From positions 1,798,001 to 1,862,000 of the forward strand of contig NZ_JADPZX010000001.1 in assembly GCF_015712165.1 (NCBI RefSeq): DNA of 64,000 nucleotides, given 5' to 3'. Below, one piece after another: positions 24,993 through 34,435 of the stretch. Numbering within the stretch: position 1 is the first letter of the stretch; every line of letters begins with the position of its first letter. Made by a program: the position numbers and the translations under genes. Source of the stretch: Streptomyces spinoverrucosus. Its GTDB lineage: Bacteria; Actinomycetota; Actinomycetes; Streptomycetales; Streptomycetaceae. The notes under the pieces were generated by a model. It was not told the DNA's origin and ran no database searches. It worked only from the letters and a program-made list of their open reading frames with translations.

Positions 24993-25670
24993 TCACGTCC
25001 ACACCGGCTCCGAGACCTTCGCCCGCAGCGGTTCCAGAAGCCGGTTCGCCCTCCTGACGCCGTCCTTGGAGCCGAGATCCGCGACGCCGTCGTCCGGCAG
25101 CACCTCGAACGGCTTGCCGTCGTGGTGGCCGAACCGGTCGTGGAACAGCACCAGGACGTGCTGGGGCCGGTTGTGCCGGGACTGCCAGATCAGCCCCATC
25201 ACGTCGGGTGCCTGCGCCCGGATCTCCCGCGCCCAGTGCCGCGCCTGGACGTAGTTGGACTCGTCCTCCAGAAGCAGGGTGTTCTGACAGACGGCTGCCA
25301 GGTCCGTCGCCCCGATCAGGGACACCAGGACCAGCTCGCACGTGGTCCGCAGGACGCTCAGCGACCGGCCGCGGACGGTGACGTAGGGGATGATCCGCAT
25401 GCTCTCCGACCGTTCGAACGGCCGTGAGCGCAGCACGCTCTCCGAGAGCGCCGTGGTCGCCGTGTCCGCCAGGTACAGGCTGTGATACGGGTCGAGCACC
25501 GTCCCGTCGAAGCGGCTGCCCTGTCGCGGATCGAAGGGGTCCGCGAGCGTCGGGTTGAACTCGTCGGGGGCGTACCTGGCGTTGTGCACCCGCCACAGCC
25601 TCGTGTCTTCGGGGATCACATGACGGACGGGGCGCAGTTCCAGCGACGTCATGGGGTAGAAGCCGCTCAT
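24993..25670 (-). CDS. RES-domain toxin
   Basis: A 225-residue protein from ATG 25670. It has the RES order: Arg in LWRVHNARYAPDEFNP near residue 26, Glu in LYLADTATTALSESVLR near 75, and a later Ser-containing core, with GSRFDG between. RES toxins (MbcT, ParT, Res) degrade NAD+ or ADP-ribosylate targets and are usually paired with an Xre/MbcA/ParS-type antitoxin encoded just upstream, exactly the arrangement here. Its start shares a base with the antitoxin-like stop (TGATG). It is likely cytoplasmic. Unlike ordinary TA pairs it is embedded between a CHAT protease and a macro-domain gene. Confidence 0.83.
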   Translation of the reverse strand: MSGFYPMTSLELRPVRHVIPEDTRLWRVHNARYAPDEFNPTLADPFDPRQGSRFDGTVLDPYHSLYLADTATTALSESVLRSRPFERSESMRIIPYVTVRGRSLSVLRTTCELVLVSLIGATDLAAVCQNTLLLEDESNYVQARHWAREIRAQAPDVMGLIWQSRHNRPQHVLVLFHDRFGHHDGKPFEVLPDDGVADLGSKDGVRRANRLLEPLRAKVSEPVWT

Positions 25671-26371
25671 CAGTCGCCCTCCACCAGTGCGGTGGCGGCG
25701 CCGACCAACCGGTGGTCGGGCAGTCGGCCGAGGAGCGACGCGGGTGTACCGCCCAGCCAGCTGTTCCCGCTGAGCCACCAGGCCGCGGCGCCCCAGGGGT
25801 CGATGTCCGCGAGCAGCAGCCGGTTGACCTGGAGGACGACCTCGCGCGGGGTGCCGCTGTCCGCGGTGAACTGGAACTCGGGGTAACGGTCGCCGCCTTG
25901 GGGATCCGTCAGTCTGATCAGTTCGGCGGGCGGGGCGGCGCCGCCGCACCGGGCCCGCGCCTCGGCCGCCGACAGGGCAGGTGCCCGGAGCAGCCGCTCC
26001 TGGCCGGGGTCGGTGCTGGTGCCGGGGGCCGGGCCGGACGAGGGGCTCGCCAGCAGGGTCACCAGGTCCCGCGCTCCCGCGACGGTCGTCGGGCCGGGCG
26101 GTGCCTGGACCAGCCGCAGGGAGTCCAGCGCGACGTACACCGGATGGTCGAACGGCAGCGGCAGCAGGGCCAGACGGACGCCCTGGAGTGCCTTGCGGAC
26201 CGCCCTGTCGTCGTCCGGTGCCACGGCGGCGAGGGCGCCGAGCCGGGTGAGCAGCAGCGCGTGCTGTTCGTCGTCGAGCGCCTCGCGGACGGTGTCCCGG
26301 TGCTCGCCGATCAGGGCGAGCAGCCGCTCCGCCGGACTTGTGCCGTCCTCGCTCGTACCGTTGTCGTTCAC
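25670..26371 (-). CDS. MbcA/Xre-type antitoxin-like protein
   Basis: A 233-residue protein from ATG 26371. The C-terminal 60 residues (YPEFQFTADSG, VNRLLLADIDPWGAAAWWL, NSWLGGTPASLLGR) match the toxin-binding domain of MbcA/ParS/Xre antitoxins, where a final WL..N..LGG.P..LL pattern is diagnostic. The N-terminal 170 residues are helical with a Pro/Gly linker near 115-130 and lack a clear helix-turn-helix, so it is longer than usual. It is coupled at both ends: ATGA with the CHAT gene upstream and TGATG with the RES toxin downstream. The exposed linker could be a protease cleavage site; that is inference. Confidence 0.7.
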   Translation of the reverse strand: MNDNGTSEDGTSPAERLLALIGEHRDTVREALDDEQHALLLTRLGALAAVAPDDDRAVRKALQGVRLALLPLPFDHPVYVALDSLRLVQAPPGPTTVAGARDLVTLLASPSSGPAPGTSTDPGQERLLRAPALSAAEARARCGGAAPPAELIRLTDPQGGDRYPEFQFTADSGTPREVVLQVNRLLLADIDPWGAAAWWLSGNSWLGGTPASLLGRLPDHRLVGAATALVEGD

Positions 26372-29300
26372 GCGTTCCCCCCTTCTGTTCCTGTCCTCGT
26401 CTCGGCCGGACCCGGGTGTCCCTGGTGGATGAAGGCGGCCCAGAGTGCGATCCGGTCGAGGTCCGGTCGTTCCATCCGCCGCAGCAGCTCACCGCTGAGC
26501 GAGCCCGGGTTCTCGCGCCGCGGGTCGAGCATCCACAGCTGCGCGGCCCTGAGCGCGTCCACGGGGCTCATCCCCTCGACGGTCAGATGGTGGTGGAACA
26601 CCGCCATCAGCAGCGCCGACGCGCTGTCCTGGGTCGTCCACCGTGATCCGACGACGTCCCGTGCCCCGCCCGCGACGAACGCCGTGGTGAGGGTCAGCGC
26701 CTCGTCGTGGTCGCGGGTGCTGAGGTCGGTCTGGCAGGCACTCAGCACAACCAACGGGCCGTCGTCGGCGCCAAGTTGGGTGTCGGGGCGGTCCAGGAGC
26801 CGGGTCACTGTCAGGTGGCCCGGGTCCGGCGCCGTGCTTTCGTCGCCGACGGGCTGGTCTCCCGCGGGCTCGGGGGCGGCGAGATGCAGGGCCGAGACGG
26901 TGGGGCGGGTCCCCGCCGATCCGTGCGAGGCCACGTGGAGCAGCGAGGCCCCGTCGGCGAGGAACGCGAGGACGTCGTCGGGGGTGCCGGGAACCAGCTC
27001 CTCGTCGGGCACCCCGAAGAGCCCGCCGCACATCCGGGCCCGCCGGTAGAAGGCGTCCCGAAGGGCGGTGACCTCGACCTCGGCATGCGTGAGGCCCAGG
27101 TTCGGGTCGGCCAGCAGGACGGGGGCTGCCGCCGGATCCCTCGGCGCGCGTCCCACGGTCCGCAGGAACTGGCTGCCGGACGCCGCGTAGCTGACCACGG
27201 CGGTCTGGCACAGGTAGTCGTGGGGCGCGTCGTCCGGCAGGCGCGCGGCGTGCCAGGGGACGATGCCCAGTCGCCCGCAGGGCACCAGGACGAGCCTGAG
27301 CGGCCCGTCGGCGCGGTCGCCGTCGGCCGCGAGCCGCTCCTCCACATCGGCGAGGACGGGGCCGATCACCTGGTGGGCCCAGTCGCACAGGGCCGTGAGG
27401 GCCTCTTCCCATGCCTGTTCGGCGGACGGGTCGCTCCGGCGGCCGTCGCGTGCGGCGGCGTCGCGCACGTCGGTGGCGTCGAGGTAGCGCTCCAGCGGGC
27501 CGTTCTCGGCGCCGGACAGGAGCGACTGCACCCACATCCGGACGCCGAGTCGCGGAGCCAGCACGAGCACCACACCGGCGTCCGCGTCGTCGCCGGGAAC
27601 CAGATAGACGAGCGCGTCCGCGCCGCTCTCGGCGAGCCCGTCGGCGAGTTCGCTCAGCGTGGGCGTGGCGAGCAGGCCGTCCGCACGCCGGTAGCCGAGG
27701 GCTTCGAGGGCCTGGCGGCGCAGCCTGCTCGGCAGCTCGCCGGGGACGCCGCCCTCGTCGGCCGTCCCTGGTCCCTGGCTCGCGCCGACCGTCCGCCACG
27801 CCTCGGCGAGTTCGTGGTACCCGCCCGCGTCGAGGAGTTCGGGCACCGCCGACGAGGTGGACGCCGCTTGCAGCACCAGGGCCCGGCCCAGTTCCAGGGC
27901 GGCCACCGTCTCGTGCAGCCGTCCCTGCGAGGCCGCCCACAGGGCCGCCTGGACTCCCCTGCTCGCTCCCGAACGCGCCGTCAGCAGGCCGTGCTCCGCG
28001 CCGGCCTGGAGCAGGACGTCGGCGGCGAGCGCCGTCAGCGACTCCTTGGCGGCTTCCAGGGCCGCGATGTCCTTCACGTCGTCGTTGCGGACCCCGCGCT
28101 CGCGGTACGCCTGGGCCAGTTGCCACAGCGCGTCGGCGGCGATCCGCGGCGCCCTCCCCTCCCGGACGCCGTCACGGACCCGCTCCAGCTCGTCGATCAG
28201 TGTGCCGAGCTCCGCGCGGTCACGGGTGAGGGAGTAGCGCACGCCCAGGGAGAGGGCCGCGGTGTGCAGCTCCTCCGTCGAGGCCCCGGGCGGCGGCGGA
28301 ACGTGCTCCGGCAGCGGAGCCGTGCGGTCCTCGGTGAGGGCGGCGCGCAGCAGGTCGAAGTGCGGGATCCGGGGCAGGGGCATCTCGCGGGCGAACGGGA
28401 GTCCGCTCTCCCGCACGCCGGACGCCCCCTTCTCCAGGTACGGCAGACTGCGCAGGAGCAACTCGTTGTCCTGGGTGGCGACGCCGAGCCTGCCATAGGC
28501 CGCACCCAGGGACAGCAGGACCACGAAACGGAACGAATGGCCTTCCGGGACGGCCTTCTCCAGGGCCTCGGCCTCGTCCACCAGGTCACGCAGCGCCTGG
28601 ACGTCCTCCGCCTCCCCCGCGTCCATCACCCGGCTGTACAGCTGCAGCGCGCGGCCCAGGACGGCGGGATCCCCGATTCCGGGGGGCAGCGAACCCTGGA
28701 GATTCCCGAAGTAGTGAAGGATCGCGTCCATGTGGGCCCGCCCGGCCAACCGGTCCTGGTGCGCGCCACCGGCGCCGGGACTGATGTTGAGCAGGAGCGC
28801 CCTGAGGCTCTCCAGGGCGGAGGTCGGGTCCGGCCCGGGGGGCGGCTGGTCCTGAACGGAGCGCAGCCGGCGGAGCAGCTCGTTGACCGCCCGATGGGGA
28901 TCCTCGCTCTTCAGCACGTCGTCGAGGCCGTACGTGGTGGCGTGCACGGCGTCCATGGCGGCGGCGAGGCGACGGAGTCCGTCGGCGGTGAGAGCGGGGC
29001 CGGTGGGCGGCTCGGGGTCCGTGGGCGGCTTCGGAGCCGCCGGGCCCTCGGAGTCCGTGGGCGGCTCAAAGTCCATCCGCCCCTCTCGGTCCGTGGGCTG
29101 CTCTGGGTCTACCGGCCGCTCTCGGCCCGTGGGCCGCTCGGGGTCGGTGGGCGGCTTCGGAGCCGCCGGGCCCTCGGAGTCCGTGGGCGGCTCGGAGCCC
29201 ATCCGCCTCCCTCGGTCCGTGGGCTGCTCTGGTTCCACCGGCCGCTCTCGGCCCGTGAGCCGCTCGGGGTCGGTGGGCGGCTTCGGAGCCGCCCGGCCCT

Positions 29301-30282
29301 CGGAGTCCGTGGGCGGCTTCGGATCCGCCGAACCCTCGGAGTGCGCGTGCGGCTCGGAGTCCACCCGCCCCTCGGGGTCCGTGGGCGGCTCAAAGTCCAT
29401 CCGACCCTCTCGGTCCGCGGGCGGCTCTGGTTCCACCGGCCCCTCGGAGCCAGGGGGCCGCTTCGGAACCGCCGGGCCCTCGGAGCCCGTGGGCGGCTCG
29501 GAGTCCGTGGGCGGCTCGGGGTGCGCCCGTCCCTTCGAGGCCGTGGGGGGTTCGGGGGCGGGGGTGCTGGGGTGGGGCGGGGCAGGTGCCGGTGTGTCTG
29601 TGGGTGGGCCGGCCATGCCCCACATCCGTTCCATCATGTGCCGCAGCTGATCCGCGTAGGGATCCCCCGCGGGCAGGATGCCCGTGAGCAGGTCGGAGAG
29701 TCCCGCCCTGTCGGGTGCCGCGTAGAACCCGCGCAACCGCCGCAGCTGGTCCAGGAACTCGGACGGCAGCGGCAGTTCCACCACATCCGCCATCAGCCCG
29801 TCCATCTCCACCGCGACGTTCGCCATCCCGGCGTACCCCGCCCGCGAGACCCACTCGAGGTAGGCCGAGAGATCGACTGCCTCCCCGAACCCCGGCTGGA
29901 ACTGCCACGGCGAGACGAGCGGCAGCAGAAACAGCGCCGCCCACCGCCGGTCCTCCTCGGTCGCCGCCGCTCCCAGTGCCGTCCCGGGGTCCCGTACGTC
30001 CCGTAACAGCGACTCCGCGCGCACCCGGTCGTCGGGCGCGCCGCCCCCGGCGAACCGCCGCTGGGCCAGCGCGGCTGCCAGCCACACGTTCACCGTGCTG
30101 CGCAGTCCTGGATCGTGACCCAGCAGCCTTTCCAGTTCGCCGAGTTCGGTGATCGACGCGTCATACACCCGCGGCGGGGCAGGAGCGGCCCCCAGGGCGG
30201 GCAGCAGGCTTCTGACCCGCCCCGTGGCGTCCGCCGCCCACGCGCGCAGCCCCTGTACACCGCCGCTCTCCTCGTCGCTCAC
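26368..30282 (-). CDS. CHAT-domain protease with TPR-like solenoid and internal 42-residue repeats
   Basis: A 1304-residue protein from GTG 30282 (MSDEESGGVQGLRAWAAD), with GGAAAGGCAGGA upstream; a start at 30393 is possible but adds a basic leader. Residues about 1-235 are helical; about 237-430 are a low-complexity Pro/Glu/Asp/Thr segment built of 42-residue repeats; about 440-950 are a TPR-like solenoid; and about 960-1300 are a caspase-like CHAT peptidase with catalytic His in LLHVASHGSAG near 1117 and Cys in VVLSACQTDLS near 1182. CHAT proteases cleave partner proteins on activation of a conflict system. The antitoxin-like gene overlaps its stop (ATGA), naming that protein as a candidate target. 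Confidence 0.9.
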   Translation of the reverse strand: MSDEESGGVQGLRAWAADATGRVRSLLPALGAAPAPPRVYDASITELGELERLLGHDPGLRSTVNVWLAAALAQRRFAGGGAPDDRVRAESLLRDVRDPGTALGAAATEEDRRWAALFLLPLVSPWQFQPGFGEAVDLSAYLEWVSRAGYAGMANVAVEMDGLMADVVELPLPSEFLDQLRRLRGFYAAPDRAGLSDLLTGILPAGDPYADQLRHMMERMWGMAGPPTDTPAPAPPHPSTPAPEPPTASKGRAHPEPPTDSEPPTGSEGPAVPKRPPGSEGPVEPEPPADREGRMDFEPPTDPEGRVDSEPHAHSEGSADPKPPTDSEGRAAPKPPTDPERLTGRERPVEPEQPTDRGRRMGSEPPTDSEGPAAPKPPTDPERPTGRERPVDPEQPTDREGRMDFEPPTDSEGPAAPKPPTDPEPPTGPALTADGLRRLAAAMDAVHATTYGLDDVLKSEDPHRAVNELLRRLRSVQDQPPPGPDPTSALESLRALLLNISPGAGGAHQDRLAGRAHMDAILHYFGNLQGSLPPGIGDPAVLGRALQLYSRVMDAGEAEDVQALRDLVDEAEALEKAVPEGHSFRFVVLLSLGAAYGRLGVATQDNELLLRSLPYLEKGASGVRESGLPFAREMPLPRIPHFDLLRAALTEDRTAPLPEHVPPPPGASTEELHTAALSLGVRYSLTRDRAELGTLIDELERVRDGVREGRAPRIAADALWQLAQAYRERGVRNDDVKDIAALEAAKESLTALAADVLLQAGAEHGLLTARSGASRGVQAALWAASQGRLHETVAALELGRALVLQAASTSSAVPELLDAGGYHELAEAWRTVGASQGPGTADEGGVPGELPSRLRRQALEALGYRRADGLLATPTLSELADGLAESGADALVYLVPGDDADAGVVLVLAPRLGVRMWVQSLLSGAENGPLERYLDATDVRDAAARDGRRSDPSAEQAWEEALTALCDWAHQVIGPVLADVEERLAADGDRADGPLRLVLVPCGRLGIVPWHAARLPDDAPHDYLCQTAVVSYAASGSQFLRTVGRAPRDPAAAPVLLADPNLGLTHAEVEVTALRDAFYRRARMCGGLFGVPDEELVPGTPDDVLAFLADGASLLHVASHGSAGTRPTVSALHLAAPEPAGDQPVGDESTAPDPGHLTVTRLLDRPDTQLGADDGPLVVLSACQTDLSTRDHDEALTLTTAFVAGGARDVVGSRWTTQDSASALLMAVFHHHLTVEGMSPVDALRAAQLWMLDPRRENPGSLSGELLRRMERPDLDRIALWAAFIHQGHPGPAETRTGTEGGNA
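29029..29406 (-). repeat. 126-base in-frame tandem repeat inside the CHAT gene
   Basis: Copies begin at 29029, 29155 and 29281, exactly 126 bases (42 codons) apart, with degenerate copies extending to about 29570. Each encodes a variant of PKPPTDPERPTGRERPVDPE followed by QPTDREGRMDFEPPTDSEGP. The period is a multiple of three, so copy-number change would leave the reading frame intact. Confidence 0.88.
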
Positions 30283-30412
30283 CGGCGTCCTGCCTTTCCG
30301 GGTTGCCCGCCTCGACCGGTCCCCGACCCCCGTACGGCCCTTGGGAGTTGGGATCACCGTCACTATGCCGATCCGTCGGGCCCGGGGCGACAAGATCCAG
30401 CGTTTCCGCCGC

Positions 30413-30955
30413 TCAACGCCCCAAATCCGCCCGGGACTCGCCCAGGTCCGCCCGCATCTGCCGCCGCATCTCCCTCAGCCGGTCCCACAGCGCGTCGATC
30501 CTCCGCTGTGCGGCCGGCGGCGAGTCCCCCGGTCGCGGGACTCCGTCGTCCAGACGCCGGACCATTCCGTACACCGTGCCGAGGTCACGGCTGACGTCGC
30601 CCGCGATGCCGAGCACATGCTCCGGCATCCGCATCTGAGCCTCCGCGTACACGTCCCGGTGGTGGTCCCGCGCCTCGGTCAGCCGCTGCCGCACGGACCG
30701 AGCGTCCTCGTCGCGCCCCAGCGCGTGCAACTGGTCCGTGAGCGCCGCCAGATACTGCCTGGCCGAGGTGTTGAGCGCCACGTAGCACGACCGCAGCTCC
30801 TGGGCCTCACTGCGCCGTTCCCACACCTGTTCGGCCCGCTCCTGCTCACGTCGCCGACCGCGGTCCGCCGCGCGCTGCGTCAACAGCGCGGACAGCAACG
30901 TCCCGACGACTCCCGCGACCGCGACCAGGGCAGCGGTGGCGTCACCGACGTCCAC
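30413..30955 (-). CDS. Small membrane-anchored helical protein
   Basis: About 180 residues from GTG 30955 (MDVGDATAALVAVAGVVGTLL), preferred over GTG 30970 because GGAGGGAGG lies at ribosome-site distance. One N-terminal transmembrane helix (TAALVAVAGVVGTLLSALLTQ) is followed by an Arg/Glu-rich cytoplasmic helical region (RRREQERAEQVWERRSEAQELR). No catalytic motif is seen. The same single-helix plus coiled-coil design is frequent in uncharacterised streptomycete proteins. It is the first gene on this strand before the CHAT gene (130-base gap) and might anchor island components to the membrane, though it could equally be independent. Confidence 0.72.
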   Translation of the reverse strand: MDVGDATAALVAVAGVVGTLLSALLTQRAADRGRRREQERAEQVWERRSEAQELRSCYVALNTSARQYLAALTDQLHALGRDEDARSVRQRLTEARDHHRDVYAEAQMRMPEHVLGIAGDVSRDLGTVYGMVRRLDDGVPRPGDSPPAAQRRIDALWDRLREMRRQMRADLGESRADLGR

Positions 30956-31074
30956 GGGCCCTCCCTCCACGTAGCGTCACAACGCCAGGGAAGCAGCGGA
31001 CCTCTCCTCGTGTGAACATCCATCCGAAGATGGCCCGACATTCGGCCCACCCCCGACCAGCCCTGCCCGCGAGT

Positions 31075-32612
<1,538 letters not shown>

Positions 32613-32616
<4 letters not shown>

Positions 32617-33428
32617 AGGACGGGTACCGCCTTCCGGCCGGTCTGCGGGGCGAGCGCGGCCGCCGCGAGGTTGACGCTGAGCGCGAGCAGGCCGATGGCG
32701 AAGCTGGGGGCGACCACGGCCCACGGGTTGAGCAGCAGCCCGGGCGAGTTCTCGCGGATCATCAACGCCCAGTCGGCGGCGGGTGGTTGCGGCCCGACCT
32801 GGAGGAAGCCCGCCGTCGCCACCAGGTACACGGCGGCCACGAAACGCAGGCCGAACAGGGCGAGCAGGGTGGCGCGCAGGTTGGGCAGGATCTCGCGCAG
32901 GACGAGGTACCACAGGCGTTCTCCGCCCGCCGCCGCGGACTCGACGTACCCGGTGGCGGCGACCGGGGCCGCCGCGCCGGCCGCGAGCCGCACGGCGTAC
33001 GGAACGCCCAGCGCGACCGCCGCGGCGATCACGGCGAGCCGGCCGCCGCCCGGCCAGGACAGGGTGACCAGCAGGATGCCGAGCACGGCGGGCAGCAGCA
33101 TCAGCACGTCCGCGATCCGCTCGACGATCCTGCCGACCAGGGGTCGTACGGCCCCGACGGCACCCAGGACGGCGGCGGTGCCGGTGACGAGGAACGCCAC
33201 CAGCAGGGAGGACAGGACCAGTTCGCGGCCTCCGGCGAGCAGTCTGCTGAGCACGTCCCGGCCGAGCTGGTCGCCACCGAGGACGGCGTCGGCGCCGGGC
33301 TCGGCGTACGGCGCGGTGACCGGGGCGTCGACGGCGTGCGGCGCGAGCCAGGGTCCGGCCAGGGCGACGGCGACAAGGAGCAGCGCCGGAACCACCCGTA
33401 TGACGGTGCCACGCGTACGAGGGTTCAT
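32613..33428 (-). CDS. ABC transporter permease, DppC-like
   Basis: A 271-residue membrane permease with five or six helices. GGDQLGRDVLSRLLAGGRE is the conserved DppC N-terminal cytoplasmic motif, and the EAA loop is recognisable as GYVESAAAGGERLWYLVLREILPN split around AAAGG and LREILPN. It pairs with the DppB-like permease whose stop overlaps its ATG (ATGA) and feeds the fused ATPase downstream. Confidence 0.92.
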
Positions 33429-34435
33429 CGGCGGCCTCCCGCCATCCAGTCACGTATGAGATCCGCCAGCAGGAGTACGACGGTGATGACCGCGCCCGCG
33501 AGGGCCGTGACCCCGGCGATGACCGGGCTGTCGCGGTCGGTGACCGCGGAGGCCAGCACCGAGCCGATGCCGGGGTAGTTGAAGATGGTCTCCACCACCA
33601 CGGCGCCGCCCAGCAGCATGCCGGTGGAGGTGGCCAGGCCCGCCGCGATGGTGGGCAGCGCGCCGGGCAGGACGTGGTGGCTGAGGACCCGGTGCGGTGG
33701 GAGGCCGTCGAGGACGGCGGTCTCCACGTGCGGGGCGCGGGCCTCGTCGGCGAGGGCGGCCCGCACGATCCGGGTGTTCCAGCCGGCCTGCGGGATGGTC
33801 AGGGCGAGGGCGGGCAGCACGAGCATGGTCCAGGAGTCGGGGGATCCGTCGGCGTCGGTGAGGGTGACCGCGGGCAGCCAGCCGGTCCACAGGGAGAAGA
33901 CGAGGACCAGCGCCACCGCCACCACGAACTCGGGCAGCGCGAGCACGGCGGTCGCCGAGCCGGACACCGCCCGGTCCACGCGTCCGCCCGGCCTGAGCGC
34001 CGCCCAGCAGCCGAGGGCGAGGGAGAGCACGGCGGTCAGCAGCAGGGCGATGCCGCCGAGCAGCAGGGTGTTGGGGAACGCGCTGGACAGCAGGTCGGTG
34101 ACGCGTTCGCCGCGCGCCGAGGTGCCGAGGTCGCCGGTGGGCAGGCCGGACATCCAGTCCCAGAAGCGTTCCAGGACCGGCCGGTCGAGGCCGAGCAGTT
34201 CGCGGCGCCGCTCGACGTCGGCCGCGCTCTCGCCGCGCTCGGAGGTGGCGGTGGCGGCGTCGCCCGGCAGCAGCTCGACGGTGACGAACACCAGCGCCAG
34301 CAGGACAGCCAGCAGGACAGCGCGTTTCAGCAGGACGACGCCGGTGCGGGCGAGCACGGTCACGGCGACGTGCCGCGCCGGTCCGGGCTTGCGGACCGGC
34401 GCGGTGGTGGTGTCGGCGGTCAACGGGCCAGCCAT
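33425..34435 (-). CDS. ABC transporter permease, DppB-like
   Basis: A 336-residue permease from ATG 34435 (MAGPLTADTTTAPV), which overlaps the end of the substrate-binding-protein gene by 16 bases; a start at 34528 would lie deep inside that gene and is rejected. Features of the DppB family include LLPGDAA near the N-terminus, RRRELLGLDRPVLERFWDW, the PNTLLLG segment, six transmembrane helices and the EAA loop TAVLDGLPPHRVLSHHVLPGALP (read as LDGLPP and HHVLPGALP). It forms the translocation pore with the DppC-like partner. Confidence 0.92.
   Translation of the reverse strand: MAGPLTADTTTAPVRKPGPARHVAVTVLARTGVVLLKRAVLLAVLLALVFVTVELLPGDAATATSERGESAADVERRRELLGLDRPVLERFWDWMSGLPTGDLGTSARGERVTDLLSSAFPNTLLLGGIALLLTAVLSLALGCWAALRPGGRVDRAVSGSATAVLALPEFVVAVALVLVFSLWTGWLPAVTLTDADGSPDSWTMLVLPALALTIPQAGWNTRIVRAALADEARAPHVETAVLDGLPPHRVLSHHVLPGALPTIAAGLATSTGMLLGGAVVVETIFNYPGIGSVLASAVTDRDSPVIAGVTALAGAVITVVLLLADLIRDWMAGGRR

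Noticed and set aside
26707..30006. 1099-residue open frame opposite the CHAT gene
   Set aside because: It mirrors the CHAT gene codon pattern, has low-complexity Gly/Arg/Val content and no domain; open antisense frames are expected at this GC.
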